Positions 18,655 to 27,305 of a stretch of DNA of 64,000 nucleotides are shown here, in pieces. Made by a program: the position numbers and the translations under genes. Within the stretch, counting starts at the first letter, position 1. Every line of letters begins with the position of its first letter. The stretch comes from Xanthomonas maliensis (lineage in GTDB: Bacteria; Pseudomonadota; Gammaproteobacteria; Xanthomonadales; Xanthomonadaceae). The stretch is from NCBI RefSeq assembly GCF_009192945.1, contig NZ_NSET01000012.1, positions 1 through 64,000 on the forward strand, given 5' to 3'. The notes beneath the pieces are model-generated. The model was not told the DNA's origin. It saw nothing but the letters and a program-made list of their open reading frames with translations, and ran no database searches.

Positions 18655-19988
18655 CCGAGGATCGGCGCCCGCTTGGCCGTGCCGCGCTGTGGCTGGCGCT
18701 GCTCGGGCCGTTCTTTTTTCTCAGCTACGGGCTGGCCAACAGCATGGCGGCGCGTGCCGCGAACGTTCCGTCGGTGGTGTTCGAGTGGGAGCGCCAGCTG
18801 CCGTTCCTGGCCTGGACGATCGTGCCGTACTGGTCGATCGATCTGTTTTACGCGCTGTCCTTCTTCGTTTGCCGCACGCGCCGCGAACTGGAGACGCACG
18901 CGTTGCGCCTGCTGAGCGCGCAACTGCTGTGCGTTGGCTGCTTCCTGCTGTGGCCGTTGCGCTACAGCTTCCCACGACCAGCCACCGAGGGCGTGTTCGG
19001 TTGGTTGTTCGAAGTGTTGCTCGGCTTCGACAAGCCCTACAACCAGGCGCCCTCGCTGCATATCGTGCTGCTGGTCGTCTTGTGGGTGCGCTATGCGCAG
19101 CATCTTTCGCCGCGCTGGCAATGGGTGTTGCATGGCTGGTTCTGTCTGATCGGCGTGTCGGTGCTGACGACCTACCAGCATCATTTCATCGACGTGCCGA
19201 CCGGGCTGGCGGTCGGTTGGCTGTGCGTGTGGCTGTGGCCGGAGCGGATCGCCGCGCCGTGGGTGGCTGCACGCTGGACACGCGATCGGCGGCGCTGGCG
19301 GCTGGCGGGCATGTATTTGTGCGGTGCGCTGTTCACCGCCGCGCTGGCCTGCTGGCTCGGCGGCGCCGGGCTGTGGCTGTGCTGGGGCACGTTGGCGTTG
19401 AGCCTGGTGGCCTTGAACTACGCATGGCTGGGCGCGGGCGGCTTTCAGAAGCGCGCCGATGGCTGCCTGAGCCTGGCGGCGCGTTGGTTGTATGCGCCCT
19501 ATCTGCTGGCCGCCTGGGCCAACTCGCGCGCGTGGACCTGGCACGCGCCGACCCCGGTGGCCGTGGCCGATGGCGTCTGGCTGGGGCGGATTCCCACCCC
19601 TGCGCAACGGCGCGACGTCGCTGTCGTGGTCGATGTCAGCGCCGAGCTCTCGCTGCGCGGCGCGCACGCGCACGACGTGGTCGTGCCGATGCTCGACCTG
19701 GTCGCGCCGACGCCATTGCAACTGCGCGCGGCCGCGCTGGCGATCGCCGCCGCGCGCGTGCACGGGCCGGTGCTGGTCTGCTGTGCGCTGGGCTATTCGC
19801 GCAGTGCGGCGGCGCTGGCGACCTGGCTGCTGCGCAGCGGCCGTGCTGCCAGCGTGGACGCGGCCATCTCACAGCTGCGCCAGGCGCGTCCGGCGATCGT
19901 GCTGGGTCGGCAGCATCGCGCGGCGATCGCGCAGGCCGGCAGCGACGATGCTGCCGACGCCGCGCCGTCCCTGCAGGTGCCCGCATGA
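18651..19988 (+). CDS. PAP2 / dual-specificity phosphatase fusion, YnbD-like (lipid operon gene 3)
   Basis: 445 residues. The first ~300 are membrane helices with a PAP2-type phosphatase site: PSLHI (about 134) and HHFIDVPTG (about 177), the conserved SxH and H-x3-D elements. The C-terminal ~120 residues are a dual-specificity phosphatase domain with the loop VCCALGYSRSAAAL at about 376, a C-x5-R signature in which the usual His before the catalytic Cys is Cys. This is the architecture of E. coli YnbD. It probably removes phosphate from a lipid phosphate or phosphatidyl-alcohol phosphate, as PTPMT1 and PgpP do. It is coupled to both neighbours. Confidence 0.87.
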   Translation: MTEDRRPLGRAALWLALLGPFFFLSYGLANSMAARAANVPSVVFEWERQLPFLAWTIVPYWSIDLFYALSFFVCRTRRELETHALRLLSAQLLCVGCFLLWPLRYSFPRPATEGVFGWLFEVLLGFDKPYNQAPSLHIVLLVVLWVRYAQHLSPRWQWVLHGWFCLIGVSVLTTYQHHFIDVPTGLAVGWLCVWLWPERIAAPWVAARWTRDRRRWRLAGMYLCGALFTAALACWLGGAGLWLCWGTLALSLVALNYAWLGAGGFQKRADGCLSLAARWLYAPYLLAAWANSRAWTWHAPTPVAVADGVWLGRIPTPAQRRDVAVVVDVSAELSLRGAHAHDVVVPMLDLVAPTPLQLRAAALAIAAARVHGPVLVCCALGYSRSAAALATWLLRSGRAASVDAAISQLRQARPAIVLGRQHRAAIAQAGSDDAADAAPSLQVPA

Positions 19989-20425
19989 CGCCGCCGATGC
20001 TGTTGGGCGCGATGCGCGCGCTGTTGCGTCAGGGCGCGCTGTTGGAACGCCTCGGCCTGGTGCTGCTGCTGGCGGCGCTGCTGGTGTTGGCCGGCACCGC
20101 AGCACCGGCGTGGGTGCGCTGTGTGTATGGCATCAGCGTCGTGGCCGGGTTGCTGCAGCAGTACTGGGCACTGCGCGTCGGCCTGGATGCGGAACTATTG
20201 AACGCGGCGATCGATCAATTGCAGCGCGGCGAGACTGCGCTGCAGACGGCGGGACACCTGGATCAGGCGTTGCATGCGCTGGGGCTGCGCGCCAACGACG
20301 CATCGCCGCGCGACTGGCCGGCGCGTTGGCGCGGGATGCGCGGGCTGCTGTTGCGGCAGGCGGTGTGGCTGGCCATACAGCTGTCGGCCTTGGCGATCGG
20401 CATCGGCGGAGCGGTATACGCATGA
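19985..20425 (+). CDS. Small two-helix membrane protein (lipid operon gene 4)
   Basis: 146 residues with a hydrophobic hairpin near the N-terminus (about 20-58, LGLVLLLAALLVLAG then VYGISVVAGLLQQYWAL) and a third hydrophobic stretch at the C-terminus (LAIQLSALAIGIGGAVYA). Between them lies an amphipathic region of about 60 residues. I do not recognise a family. Its start overlaps the phosphatase stop (ATGA), and its own stop overlaps the next start in the same way. It is therefore certainly a real gene of this operon, perhaps a subunit or scaffold for the membrane enzymes. Confidence 0.72.
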   Translation: MTPPMLLGAMRALLRQGALLERLGLVLLLAALLVLAGTAAPAWVRCVYGISVVAGLLQQYWALRVGLDAELLNAAIDQLQRGETALQTAGHLDQALHALGLRANDASPRDWPARWRGMRGLLLRQAVWLAIQLSALAIGIGGAVYA

Positions 20426-21906
20426 GCGAGACGGCTGGCATTCCCGCGCACGCCACGGCGGCCCAGCAGGCGCTATGGACGCGCCTGCAGGCGTATCGCT
20501 TCGGTGACGGCGAGGAGGCGCAGGCCGCGTTCGTGCGGCGCGTGGCGCGCGAGGCGCATTGCGGTCTGGCGCTGGCGCAGCAGTTGCTGGACGAGTACCG
20601 GCGCTTTTGCTTCCTGGCCTGCAGCAGCGATGAGGAGGCCTCGCCCAGCCCGCTGGTCGATCAGGTCTGGCACGCCCACCTGACCGATACCCGCGAGTAT
20701 TGGCAGCGTTTCTGTCCGCAGATCCTGCAGGCCACGCTGCACCATCATCCCGGAAGCGGGGCCGACGATGCGCCGCGCCTGCGTGCGCAATACCAGCGCA
20801 CCCTGGAACGCTATCGGCATCACTTCGGCGAGCCACCGCTCGCGTGCTGGCCGCCACCGCGTCCCACCGCGCCGCCGGTTGCGCCGGCAGCAGACGGCGA
20901 TGCCCAGGCGACCTTGCAGGCCTTGCGTGGCGATCGCCCACCGTCCCCCGCACGCCGGCGGCTGCTCAGGTTGCTTGCCTGGGCGCTGGTCACCGCCGTG
21001 GTAGGGGCGCTGCTGCTGTCGCTGCAGCCGCAAGCCAGTTCGCCGCTGCAGTGGCGCGGACCGCAGTTCCTGTTGCTGTTTGCGCTGCTGATCGGACTGA
21101 GCTGGTCGGCCGGCGCTTGGTTGCGGCGGGTGTTGCGCCACCGGCAGCTTGCCGACGTGTGTCCGCTCGATCGCGGTGAGGTGGCCTATTTGAGCGGCGG
21201 CGCGGATCGGCTGGCCGATCAGCTGTTCACCGAGTTGCTGGTGAGCCAGGCGGTCATCCTCGAGCGCGATGACGACCGCCGTGCGCGGCCAAGCCTGCGC
21301 TGCGATCCGCGACGGACGGTGCCGCCTGCGCTGATGCCGGCGCTGGATGCCGTGCGCACCGCCGCAGAGCCGGGCGCAGCCTGGCGCGCCCTACGCGCGT
21401 TGGCCGCACCGGTGCAGCAAGGCTTGATCGACAAGGGCCTGTGGCTGGCGCCCACGGCGGCCCGTACGGCGCAGGCGATCAGCGCCTTGCCAGTGGCTGC
21501 GGTGTGGGTGCTGGGCGCCTGCAAGATCGTGATCGGGCTGCAAGGCCAGCATCCGGTCGGCTATCTGCTGGGTGCGATGGTAGTGGTCAGCGCGCTGGTG
21601 CTCGGGTTTGCACTGATCCCGTTGCGCCATACCACGGCGGGCGAGCGGGCGCTGGAGCGCTATCGCCAGACCCAGGTCGATTCGCGTGCACGTGCCGGAA
21701 TCGCACCAGGCGAGCTGGTGGCGCTGTACGGCACCGCGGCGTTGGTGGGGACGCTGTGGGAGGACTATCACCTGGTCCGCGCGCCGCCGGGCTCCAGCAC
21801 CCACAGCGTGGACACCACCAGTTGTGGCGGCGGGGGCGATAGCGGATGCGGCAGTGGTGGCGACGGCGGTGGCGGTTGCGGTGGCTGTGGTGGAGGCGGC
21901 GACTGA
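20422..21906 (+). CDS. TIGR04222-type membrane protein with N-terminal glycine-rich-domain-like motif (lipid operon gene 5)
   Basis: 494 residues. The N-terminal ~140 carry VDQVWHAHLTDTREYW, the D-x2-WH-x-H-x6-Y motif of the GRDP-like (DUF1399) family. After a Pro linker come two membrane helices (about 180-235) and a soluble segment. Two more helices follow (about 350-405, with LGACKIVIGL). The protein ends in a tail of Gly, Cys and Asp containing CGGGGDSGCGSGG, the TIGR04222 hallmark. The function of the family is unknown. The tail could bind metal or be processed. It is coupled to its neighbours by ATGA and TGATG overlaps. Confidence 0.8.
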   Translation: MSETAGIPAHATAAQQALWTRLQAYRFGDGEEAQAAFVRRVAREAHCGLALAQQLLDEYRRFCFLACSSDEEASPSPLVDQVWHAHLTDTREYWQRFCPQILQATLHHHPGSGADDAPRLRAQYQRTLERYRHHFGEPPLACWPPPRPTAPPVAPAADGDAQATLQALRGDRPPSPARRRLLRLLAWALVTAVVGALLLSLQPQASSPLQWRGPQFLLLFALLIGLSWSAGAWLRRVLRHRQLADVCPLDRGEVAYLSGGADRLADQLFTELLVSQAVILERDDDRRARPSLRCDPRRTVPPALMPALDAVRTAAEPGAAWRALRALAAPVQQGLIDKGLWLAPTAARTAQAISALPVAAVWVLGACKIVIGLQGQHPVGYLLGAMVVVSALVLGFALIPLRHTTAGERALERYRQTQVDSRARAGIAPGELVALYGTAALVGTLWEDYHLVRAPPGSSTHSVDTTSCGGGGDSGCGSGGDGGGGCGGCGGGGD

Positions 21907-22550
21907 TGGCAGGTCCTTCGCAGCGACAACGATGGCGTCTGCGCTGGGCGCGCCGACTGCGTCGTGGCGGCGCTACGCCCAATCGGGTGTCCTGGGCAGG
22001 TATCGGTTGCGCGTTGCTGGCCGCGCTGATGTTTTATCTCGCCCTGAGTGCACCCACGCGCGAGGGCGCGCTGCCGTTGCTGCTGGCGATCCTCGGTCTG
22101 CAGGGGCGGCTGTGGTGCAACCGCATGGATGGGGTGCTGGCGCGCAGTGCCGGCCTGGTAAGCCGGGCCGGCGAGGTCTACAACGACGCTCCGGATCGGT
22201 TGTCGGATGTGCTGATTTGCCTGGGTCTGGGCTACGGCCTGCAGGCCAGCGTGCCGTGGGCGCCGCAACTGGGCTGGGCCGCGGCGCTGTGCTGCGTGAG
22301 CACCGCCTATGTGCGCGTGCTGGGCCTGGCCTGCGGGGTGGTTGAGCCACGCCAGGGACCGATGGCGCGAGCGCACCGCATGCACTGGCTGTCACTGGCC
22401 ACACTGTTGGCGTTGCCGCTGCAGTGGCTGGGCAGCAGCGAACAGGCCGCCTGGGTGCTACTGGGGGCGTTGGCGGTGCTGACTGCCGGCGCGGTGGTGA
22501 CGGTGGTGCGGCGGCTGCGTGCGATCGTGCGCGCATTGGAGTGGACATGA
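21906..22550 (+). CDS. Second CDP-alcohol phosphatidyltransferase (lipid operon gene 6)
   Basis: 214 residues. After a basic start (MAGPSQRQRWRLRWARR) come about six helices with the family motif at about 72-94: DGVLARSAGLVSRAGEVYNDAPD. As in gene 1 of this operon, the third acidic position is Asn. The two transferases are only distantly alike outside the motif, so they probably handle different acceptors or sequential steps. The ATG at 21906 shares its A with the preceding TGA. It overlaps the acyltransferase gene by ATGA. Confidence 0.87.
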   Translation: MAGPSQRQRWRLRWARRLRRGGATPNRVSWAGIGCALLAALMFYLALSAPTREGALPLLLAILGLQGRLWCNRMDGVLARSAGLVSRAGEVYNDAPDRLSDVLICLGLGYGLQASVPWAPQLGWAAALCCVSTAYVRVLGLACGVVEPRQGPMARAHRMHWLSLATLLALPLQWLGSSEQAAWVLLGALAVLTAGAVVTVVRRLRAIVRALEWT

Positions 22551-23179
22551 TTGCTCGTTTGATTGCCCGCGCCTGCAGCGGCGCCATCCGCACCCTGACC
22601 GGCGCACGCGCGCTCTGGCAGGGCTGCGCGCCCTCCAACGAACGCCGGGTCTATTACGGCAACCACGCCAGCCACGGCGATTTCGTGCTGATCTGGTCCT
22701 CGTTGCCGGCCGCCTTGCGTCGCGAGGTGCGCCCGGTCGCCGCTGCCGACTACTGGCAGCGCGACGCGCTGCGTCGCTATCTGATCCACGCGGTGTTCAA
22801 CGGCGTGCTGATCGAGCGTGACCCGCAGCAGCGCACGCGCGATCCGGTGCAGTGCCTGTGCGAAGCGGTCGATGGCGGCGATTCGTTGATCCTGTTTCCC
22901 GAGGGCACCCGTAATCCCGACGAAGGCGTGCTGCCGTTCAAGAGCGGCCTGTATCACCTGGCACGGCAACGGCCGGAATTGGAATTCGTGCCGGTGTGGA
23001 TCGACAACCTCAAGCGGGTGATGCCCAAGGGCACGCTGCTGCCGTTGCCGTTGCTGTGCACCACCACCTTCGGCGCGCCGCTGCGCCTGCACGCCGACGA
23101 GGACAAGGACGCCTTTCTGGCGCGCGCGCGCAGCGCGCTGCTGGCATTGGCGCCGGAGCAGGCGGAGGCACGCCGATGA
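22547..23179 (+). CDS. 1-acylglycerol-3-phosphate acyltransferase-like protein (lipid operon gene 7)
   Basis: 210 residues of the PlsC family. The catalytic NHASHGDFVLIW (H-x4-D, about residue 39) and the substrate-binding LFPEGTRNPDEGVLPFKSGLYHLA (about 116) are both intact. VPVWIDNLKRVMPKG fits the fourth block. There is only a short hydrophobic N-terminus. It would transfer a fatty acyl group to a lysophosphatidic acid or similar glycerolipid, feeding the CdsA-like enzyme next to it. This is a dedicated copy, since a general PlsC is expected elsewhere in the genome. Confidence 0.9.
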   Translation: MIARLIARACSGAIRTLTGARALWQGCAPSNERRVYYGNHASHGDFVLIWSSLPAALRREVRPVAAADYWQRDALRRYLIHAVFNGVLIERDPQQRTRDPVQCLCEAVDGGDSLILFPEGTRNPDEGVLPFKSGLYHLARQRPELEFVPVWIDNLKRVMPKGTLLPLPLLCTTTFGAPLRLHADEDKDAFLARARSALLALAPEQAEARR

Positions 23180-24150
23180 CACCGATGCTCTACAGCACTC
23201 AGTTGCAACAATCGTCGATGCAGCAGCAGACGATCTGGTTGTTCAGCGGCATCGCGCTGGTGTTGGTGCTGGCCACGCTGATCGCCGAGGGCTTGCGCTG
23301 GCGCGCGCGCGGGCGTCCGAGTGCGGTGCTGGACAACCTGGTGGCGCGCATCCGCGCCTGGTGGGTGATGGCGGCGGTGGTGGGGCTGGCGTTCGTGTTT
23401 GGCCGTGCCGGGGTGATCGGCCTGTTCGCGCTGGTGTCGTTGTTCGCGCTGCGCGAATTCATCACCTTGGCACCGACCCGGCGCGGCGACTATTACGCAC
23501 TGGTGGCGGCGTTCTACATCGTCTTGCCTTGGCAGTACTGGCTGGTCTGGATCGGCTGGTATGGCATGTACACCTTGTTGATCCCGGTGTATGCGTTTCT
23601 GGTGCTGCCGATCCTGGCCACCATCGGCGGCGACACCACCCGCTATCTGGAGCGCACGGCCAAGGTGCAGTGGGGCCTGATGATCTGCGTGTTCTGCATC
23701 TCGCATGTGCCGGCACTGTTGAATCTGGAGATTCCCGACTATGCCGGCCGCAATCTGTTGCTGATCGCCTTCCTGGTGATCGTGGTGCAGTCCTCCGACG
23801 TGCTGCAATACGTGTGGGGGAAATTGGCCGGCCGGCATCTGATTGCGCCACGGCTGTCGCCGTCCAAGACGGTGGAAGGCTTCATCGGCGGGGTGCTGTC
23901 GGCCAGCCTGCTCGGCATGGCGCTGTGGTGGATCACCCCGTTCCGGCCCTGGCATGCGTTCGGGCTGGCCTTGGTGGCCAATCTGATGGGGTTCTTCGGC
24001 GGGTTGGTGATGTCGGCGATCAAGCGCGATCGCGGCATCAAGGATTGGGGCCACATGATCGAGGGCCATGGCGGGGTGCTGGATCGCCTGGACTCGGTGT
24101 GCTTCGCCGCGCCGGTGTTCTTTCATTTGATTCGGTATGGGTGGGGGTGA
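23176..24150 (+). CDS. Phosphatidate cytidylyltransferase, CdsA/YnbB-like (lipid operon gene 8)
   Basis: 324 residues with about eight membrane helices. The CDS signature lies near the C-terminus: SAIKRDRGIKDWGHMI, then HGGVLDRLDS (about 275-302), with all the Asp and Lys residues of the family pattern, and SPSKTVEGFIGG (about 229) upstream. It would make a CDP-activated lipid from phosphatidate and CTP, the substrate for the two transferases of the operon. E. coli YnbB is the matching protein by context. The start overlaps the acyltransferase stop by ATGA. It is the last gene of the coupled run. Confidence 0.92.
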   Translation: MTPMLYSTQLQQSSMQQQTIWLFSGIALVLVLATLIAEGLRWRARGRPSAVLDNLVARIRAWWVMAAVVGLAFVFGRAGVIGLFALVSLFALREFITLAPTRRGDYYALVAAFYIVLPWQYWLVWIGWYGMYTLLIPVYAFLVLPILATIGGDTTRYLERTAKVQWGLMICVFCISHVPALLNLEIPDYAGRNLLLIAFLVIVVQSSDVLQYVWGKLAGRHLIAPRLSPSKTVEGFIGGVLSASLLGMALWWITPFRPWHAFGLALVANLMGFFGGLVMSAIKRDRGIKDWGHMIEGHGGVLDRLDSVCFAAPVFFHLIRYGWG

Positions 24151-24162
24151 GGGGGGAGAGGC

Positions 24163-24337
24163 CGGGACTCGGGGTCCGGGACTCCGGGACCCGGGAAAGC
24201 GGGCTGCCGCGCGCGTTGGGTTCGCGAGCGATGTTGGATCGAAGGCGCACCTGCAGCAGTCGGAGCATGTGCCGCTACGCCATTGAAACGTCATACGTCA
24301 TGACATGCTGGTGCGGGACCCGGGTCCCGGGTCCCGA
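24163..24337. repeat. GGGTCCC-bounded intergenic element A
   Basis: The gap between the cytidylyltransferase and desaturase genes holds a left arm at 24163-24197 (GGGACTC, GGGGTCC, GGGACTCC, GGGACCCGGG) and a right arm at 24314-24337 (GGGACCC followed by two GGGTCCC heptamers). The arms are inverted relative to one another. The core starts with GAAAGCGGGCTGCCGCGCG and a TTGGGTTCGCGAGCG segment that recurs in element B. No gene is visible in this gap. Confidence 0.65.
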
Positions 24338-24405
24338 CAGCTTCACGAAAGGTGCAAGCGTCACCCTGGAGCGCCCGGTCGTCGTGCCGCCGTTGTCCTG
24401 TGCGC

Positions 24406-25488
24406 ATGCTCCCTGTTGCCGTCGTTGCGGCCCCGATCCATGTCTGGTCTGCCCTGGTCGATCTGCTCGCCGATCATGCGGTGGCGCCGTTGCTTGCCGC
24501 ATTGCACCTGACCGGGCTCAGCGATGATCCCCGCGACATCGCCGCATCGTTGCTGATCGCCGCCTTGCAATTGAGCATCATCGGTCTGGTGTTCCGACCA
24601 TTGGAAAGTCTGTGGCCGGCCGAGCACTGGCCGCATCGGCGCCTGGCGCGCATCGACTTCCATTACACCTGGCTGATGCTGGTTGGGGTGTTCCCGCTGT
24701 TCTCGTTTCTGCTGTTGACTCCGCTGGTCAATGCGCTGGGCGGCGCCGATGCCGGCGCCGTGTCCGCGTCGGACCGGGGCCTGCGTGACGCCTGGCCGTG
24801 GCTGGGCCAGCATCCGCTGGCGCTGTTCGCGCTGTACTACCTTGCCTACGACTTCACCTACTACTGGATGCACCGGATCCAGCACTGGATGCCGTGGTGG
24901 TGGGCCATGCACAGCATGCACCACAGTCAACGCCAGCTCAGCTGCTGGAGCAACGATCGCAGCAATTACCTGGACGGCATGCTGCAGTCGTTCGTGCTGG
25001 CCGCGGTGGGGGTGGCGTTCGGGATCCAGGCCGACGAATTTGCCTGGCTGATGCTGTTGGGAGAGCTGGTGCAGAACCTCTCGCATGCCAACGTGCGTTT
25101 CGGTTTCGGCCCGGTATTGAATAAGCTCCTGGTGGATCCGCCGTTTCATCGCCTGCATCACATGCGCGTGGACCCGCAGCGGCCGAACCTGCACAACTGC
25201 AACTTCGGTCAGGTCTTCGCGGTCTGGGATGTGCTGTTCGGGACCGCGTTGTATGGCGAGCCGGTGCGGCCCACCGGGGTTGGCGATCCGATGGTCGACC
25301 GCGACAACGACCTGGGGCTGTTGGCCTTGCAGTTGGAAGGTCTCAAGCGCTTCTGGGGCGCGGTGCGCCGTCGTGCCGGCTGGATGCCCGGGGAGGTGGC
25401 ATTCGGCGAGGATTACCGACCGATCCCGGTGGCCCATGCCGATGTCCCGGCGCAGAGCGAAGCGCCAGCGGCCGACTCGGTGGCGTAG
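24406..25488 (+). CDS. Sterol desaturase / fatty acid hydroxylase family protein
   Basis: 360 residues from the ATG at 24406, with four or five membrane helices. The three histidine clusters of the di-iron site are in place: HRIQH (about 155), HSMHH (about 167) and HRLHH (about 248). DFTYYWMHR before the first is typical of the family. These enzymes use O2 to desaturate or hydroxylate lipid chains or alkyl groups. It lies downstream of the lipid operon on the same strand, separated by a 255-bp gap with element A. It may act on the same lipid or be regulated apart from it. Confidence 0.9.
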   Translation: MLPVAVVAAPIHVWSALVDLLADHAVAPLLAALHLTGLSDDPRDIAASLLIAALQLSIIGLVFRPLESLWPAEHWPHRRLARIDFHYTWLMLVGVFPLFSFLLLTPLVNALGGADAGAVSASDRGLRDAWPWLGQHPLALFALYYLAYDFTYYWMHRIQHWMPWWWAMHSMHHSQRQLSCWSNDRSNYLDGMLQSFVLAAVGVAFGIQADEFAWLMLLGELVQNLSHANVRFGFGPVLNKLLVDPPFHRLHHMRVDPQRPNLHNCNFGQVFAVWDVLFGTALYGEPVRPTGVGDPMVDRDNDLGLLALQLEGLKRFWGAVRRRAGWMPGEVAFGEDYRPIPVAHADVPAQSEAPAADSVA

Positions 25489-25512
25489 CGCAGGGAAGGA
25501 GGGAGTCGACAG

Positions 25513-25789
25513 TCGGGACCCGGGACCCGCGGGTTATTCCGCGCGTTGGGTGTGCGAACGCTGGTGATCGAACGCCGCCTTGCCAGATGACAGTTCCTGG
25601 CGTTGTGCCATTGCAGTGCCGCGCATCACGACATGTGTTATCGGACCTGCGGTTTATCGCAGATGTCGGATCAACAACGGCACTGCGTGGCGCGCCTGCT
25701 TGGCGCGTATAACGTCAGCAACGCACGATTGCGAACCGCCCGTCATGACACGCTTTCGCCGGTCCCGGGTCCCGGGTCCCGGGTCCCGA
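25513..25789. repeat. GGGTCCC-bounded intergenic element B
   Basis: Between the convergent desaturase and fis genes a left arm at 25513-25532 (two GGGACCC heptamers) faces a right arm at 25761-25789 (four GGTCCCG heptamers in tandem). The core begins GCGCGTTGGGTGTGCGAACG and ATCGAACGCC, closely matching the start of the core in element A. The rest has no gene. The arms could pair as a long, very GC-rich hairpin, so the element might also stop transcription from both sides. Confidence 0.65.
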
Positions 25790-25801
25790 ACATCCCGCCC
25801 C

Positions 25802-26173
<372 letters not shown>

Positions 26174-26189
26174 TCAAGGTCCGGTCCGC

Positions 26190-27215
26190 TTAGCGGAAGT
26201 CGAAGTTGAACGCGGCGGTGCTCGCGGCGGGTTCGCGCACCCGGAAGGCCACCTGCACCGCTTGTCCGGGCGCGAGCGTGTCCTCGGCGACGGGCGCCTT
26301 GCCCAGGTAGTCCTGCGGCGCGAACACCCGCGCGCCGATCACCCGCCCGTCGGTATCCGACAGCGACAGTTGCAGCCAGGGCCAGGCCTGCGCCCACCGC
26401 GCATCGTTGCGGAAGCTGGCCTGGATCTGCAGCACGCCCGGCATTCCGGCCAGTGGCCGGACCTCGCGCGTCAGCAGGGTGAAGGCGGCTGGCTCGCGCC
26501 AGGCCGGCACGCGGCAGCCGACCACATTGCAGACGCGGACGACCAGCGGGCGCCAGCGCGCATCGCTGGCCAGGTGCGCGCGGTCGGCCAGCACCATCTG
26601 TCCGGCCAACAGCAGCACCAGGCCGGCGAGCAGGCCCCAGTGGCGTGCGCCAGCGCGCAGGCGTGGACGCTGATGGCCACGGCGCAGGAAGGACGGTGCA
26701 TTCGCACCCGCAGGACGGGGGGCGGCCGGCGCCGCAGCAGCGCTCTGCCGCGGGGCGTGGCTGGCAGCGCCCACGCCGGCGGCATCCGCCTCGGCCAGCG
26801 GCTGCGGTGCGTGCGTCCGCGCATTGGGCGTGGCGGCTGCGGTGTGCGTGCGCTCGGCCGCGGTGCGCCCCGTCTCGGACAAGGACGGCGCTGCGTCTGT
26901 CGGCGCCGCTGCGGTGGCAGGGGCCGGCTTGCGCTCGTCCCCAGCGGTGGCGGATGCCGAGGCGGTGGCTGCCGGATCGCTCGCCGGCACGGACACCTCG
27001 CCCGTGGGCCGGAGCGGTGGCGTGGGCGATGGCAGCACCGGCGCGCTCGCCGAGGCGTCCAGTGCAGCGCTGGAGGCAGGCGGTGCTGTCGGCGAGCTGT
27101 TCTCCGGCGCGGATGCATCGGCACCCACCGGCGGGGTCGGCAGCAACGGCGGCGCCGCCGGGTTGGCACGCAGAAAGGTGGCCAGGGGGCGGCGCGGAGG
27201 CGAGGTCTCTGACAT
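26190..27215 (-). CDS. DUF3426 domain protein
   Basis: 341 residues starting MSETSPPRRPLATFLRANPAAPP. The first ~190 residues are a disordered Pro/Ala/Ser/Thr region. One membrane helix follows (about 200-220, GLLAGLVLLLAGQMVLADR), then a periplasmic DUF3426 domain with CNVVGCRVP and PLAGMPGVLQIQASFRNDA. Members elsewhere often begin with an MJ0042 zinc ribbon; none is seen here, as only the tail part of that design is kept. Its role is unknown. It sits upstream of fis. Confidence 0.82.
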   Translation of the reverse strand: MSETSPPRRPLATFLRANPAAPPLLPTPPVGADASAPENSSPTAPPASSAALDASASAPVLPSPTPPLRPTGEVSVPASDPAATASASATAGDERKPAPATAAAPTDAAPSLSETGRTAAERTHTAAATPNARTHAPQPLAEADAAGVGAASHAPRQSAAAAPAAPRPAGANAPSFLRRGHQRPRLRAGARHWGLLAGLVLLLAGQMVLADRAHLASDARWRPLVVRVCNVVGCRVPAWREPAAFTLLTREVRPLAGMPGVLQIQASFRNDARWAQAWPWLQLSLSDTDGRVIGARVFAPQDYLGKAPVAEDTLAPGQAVQVAFRVREPAASTAAFNFDFR

Positions 27216-27305
27216 CGGCAAGCGGGCGGCGGGAAGACCCCTATTCAATCACGCATGCGGCGCTGGGCGAACCCAGGCGACCGTCGTCGCCGTGGGCCGT
27301 GCTGC

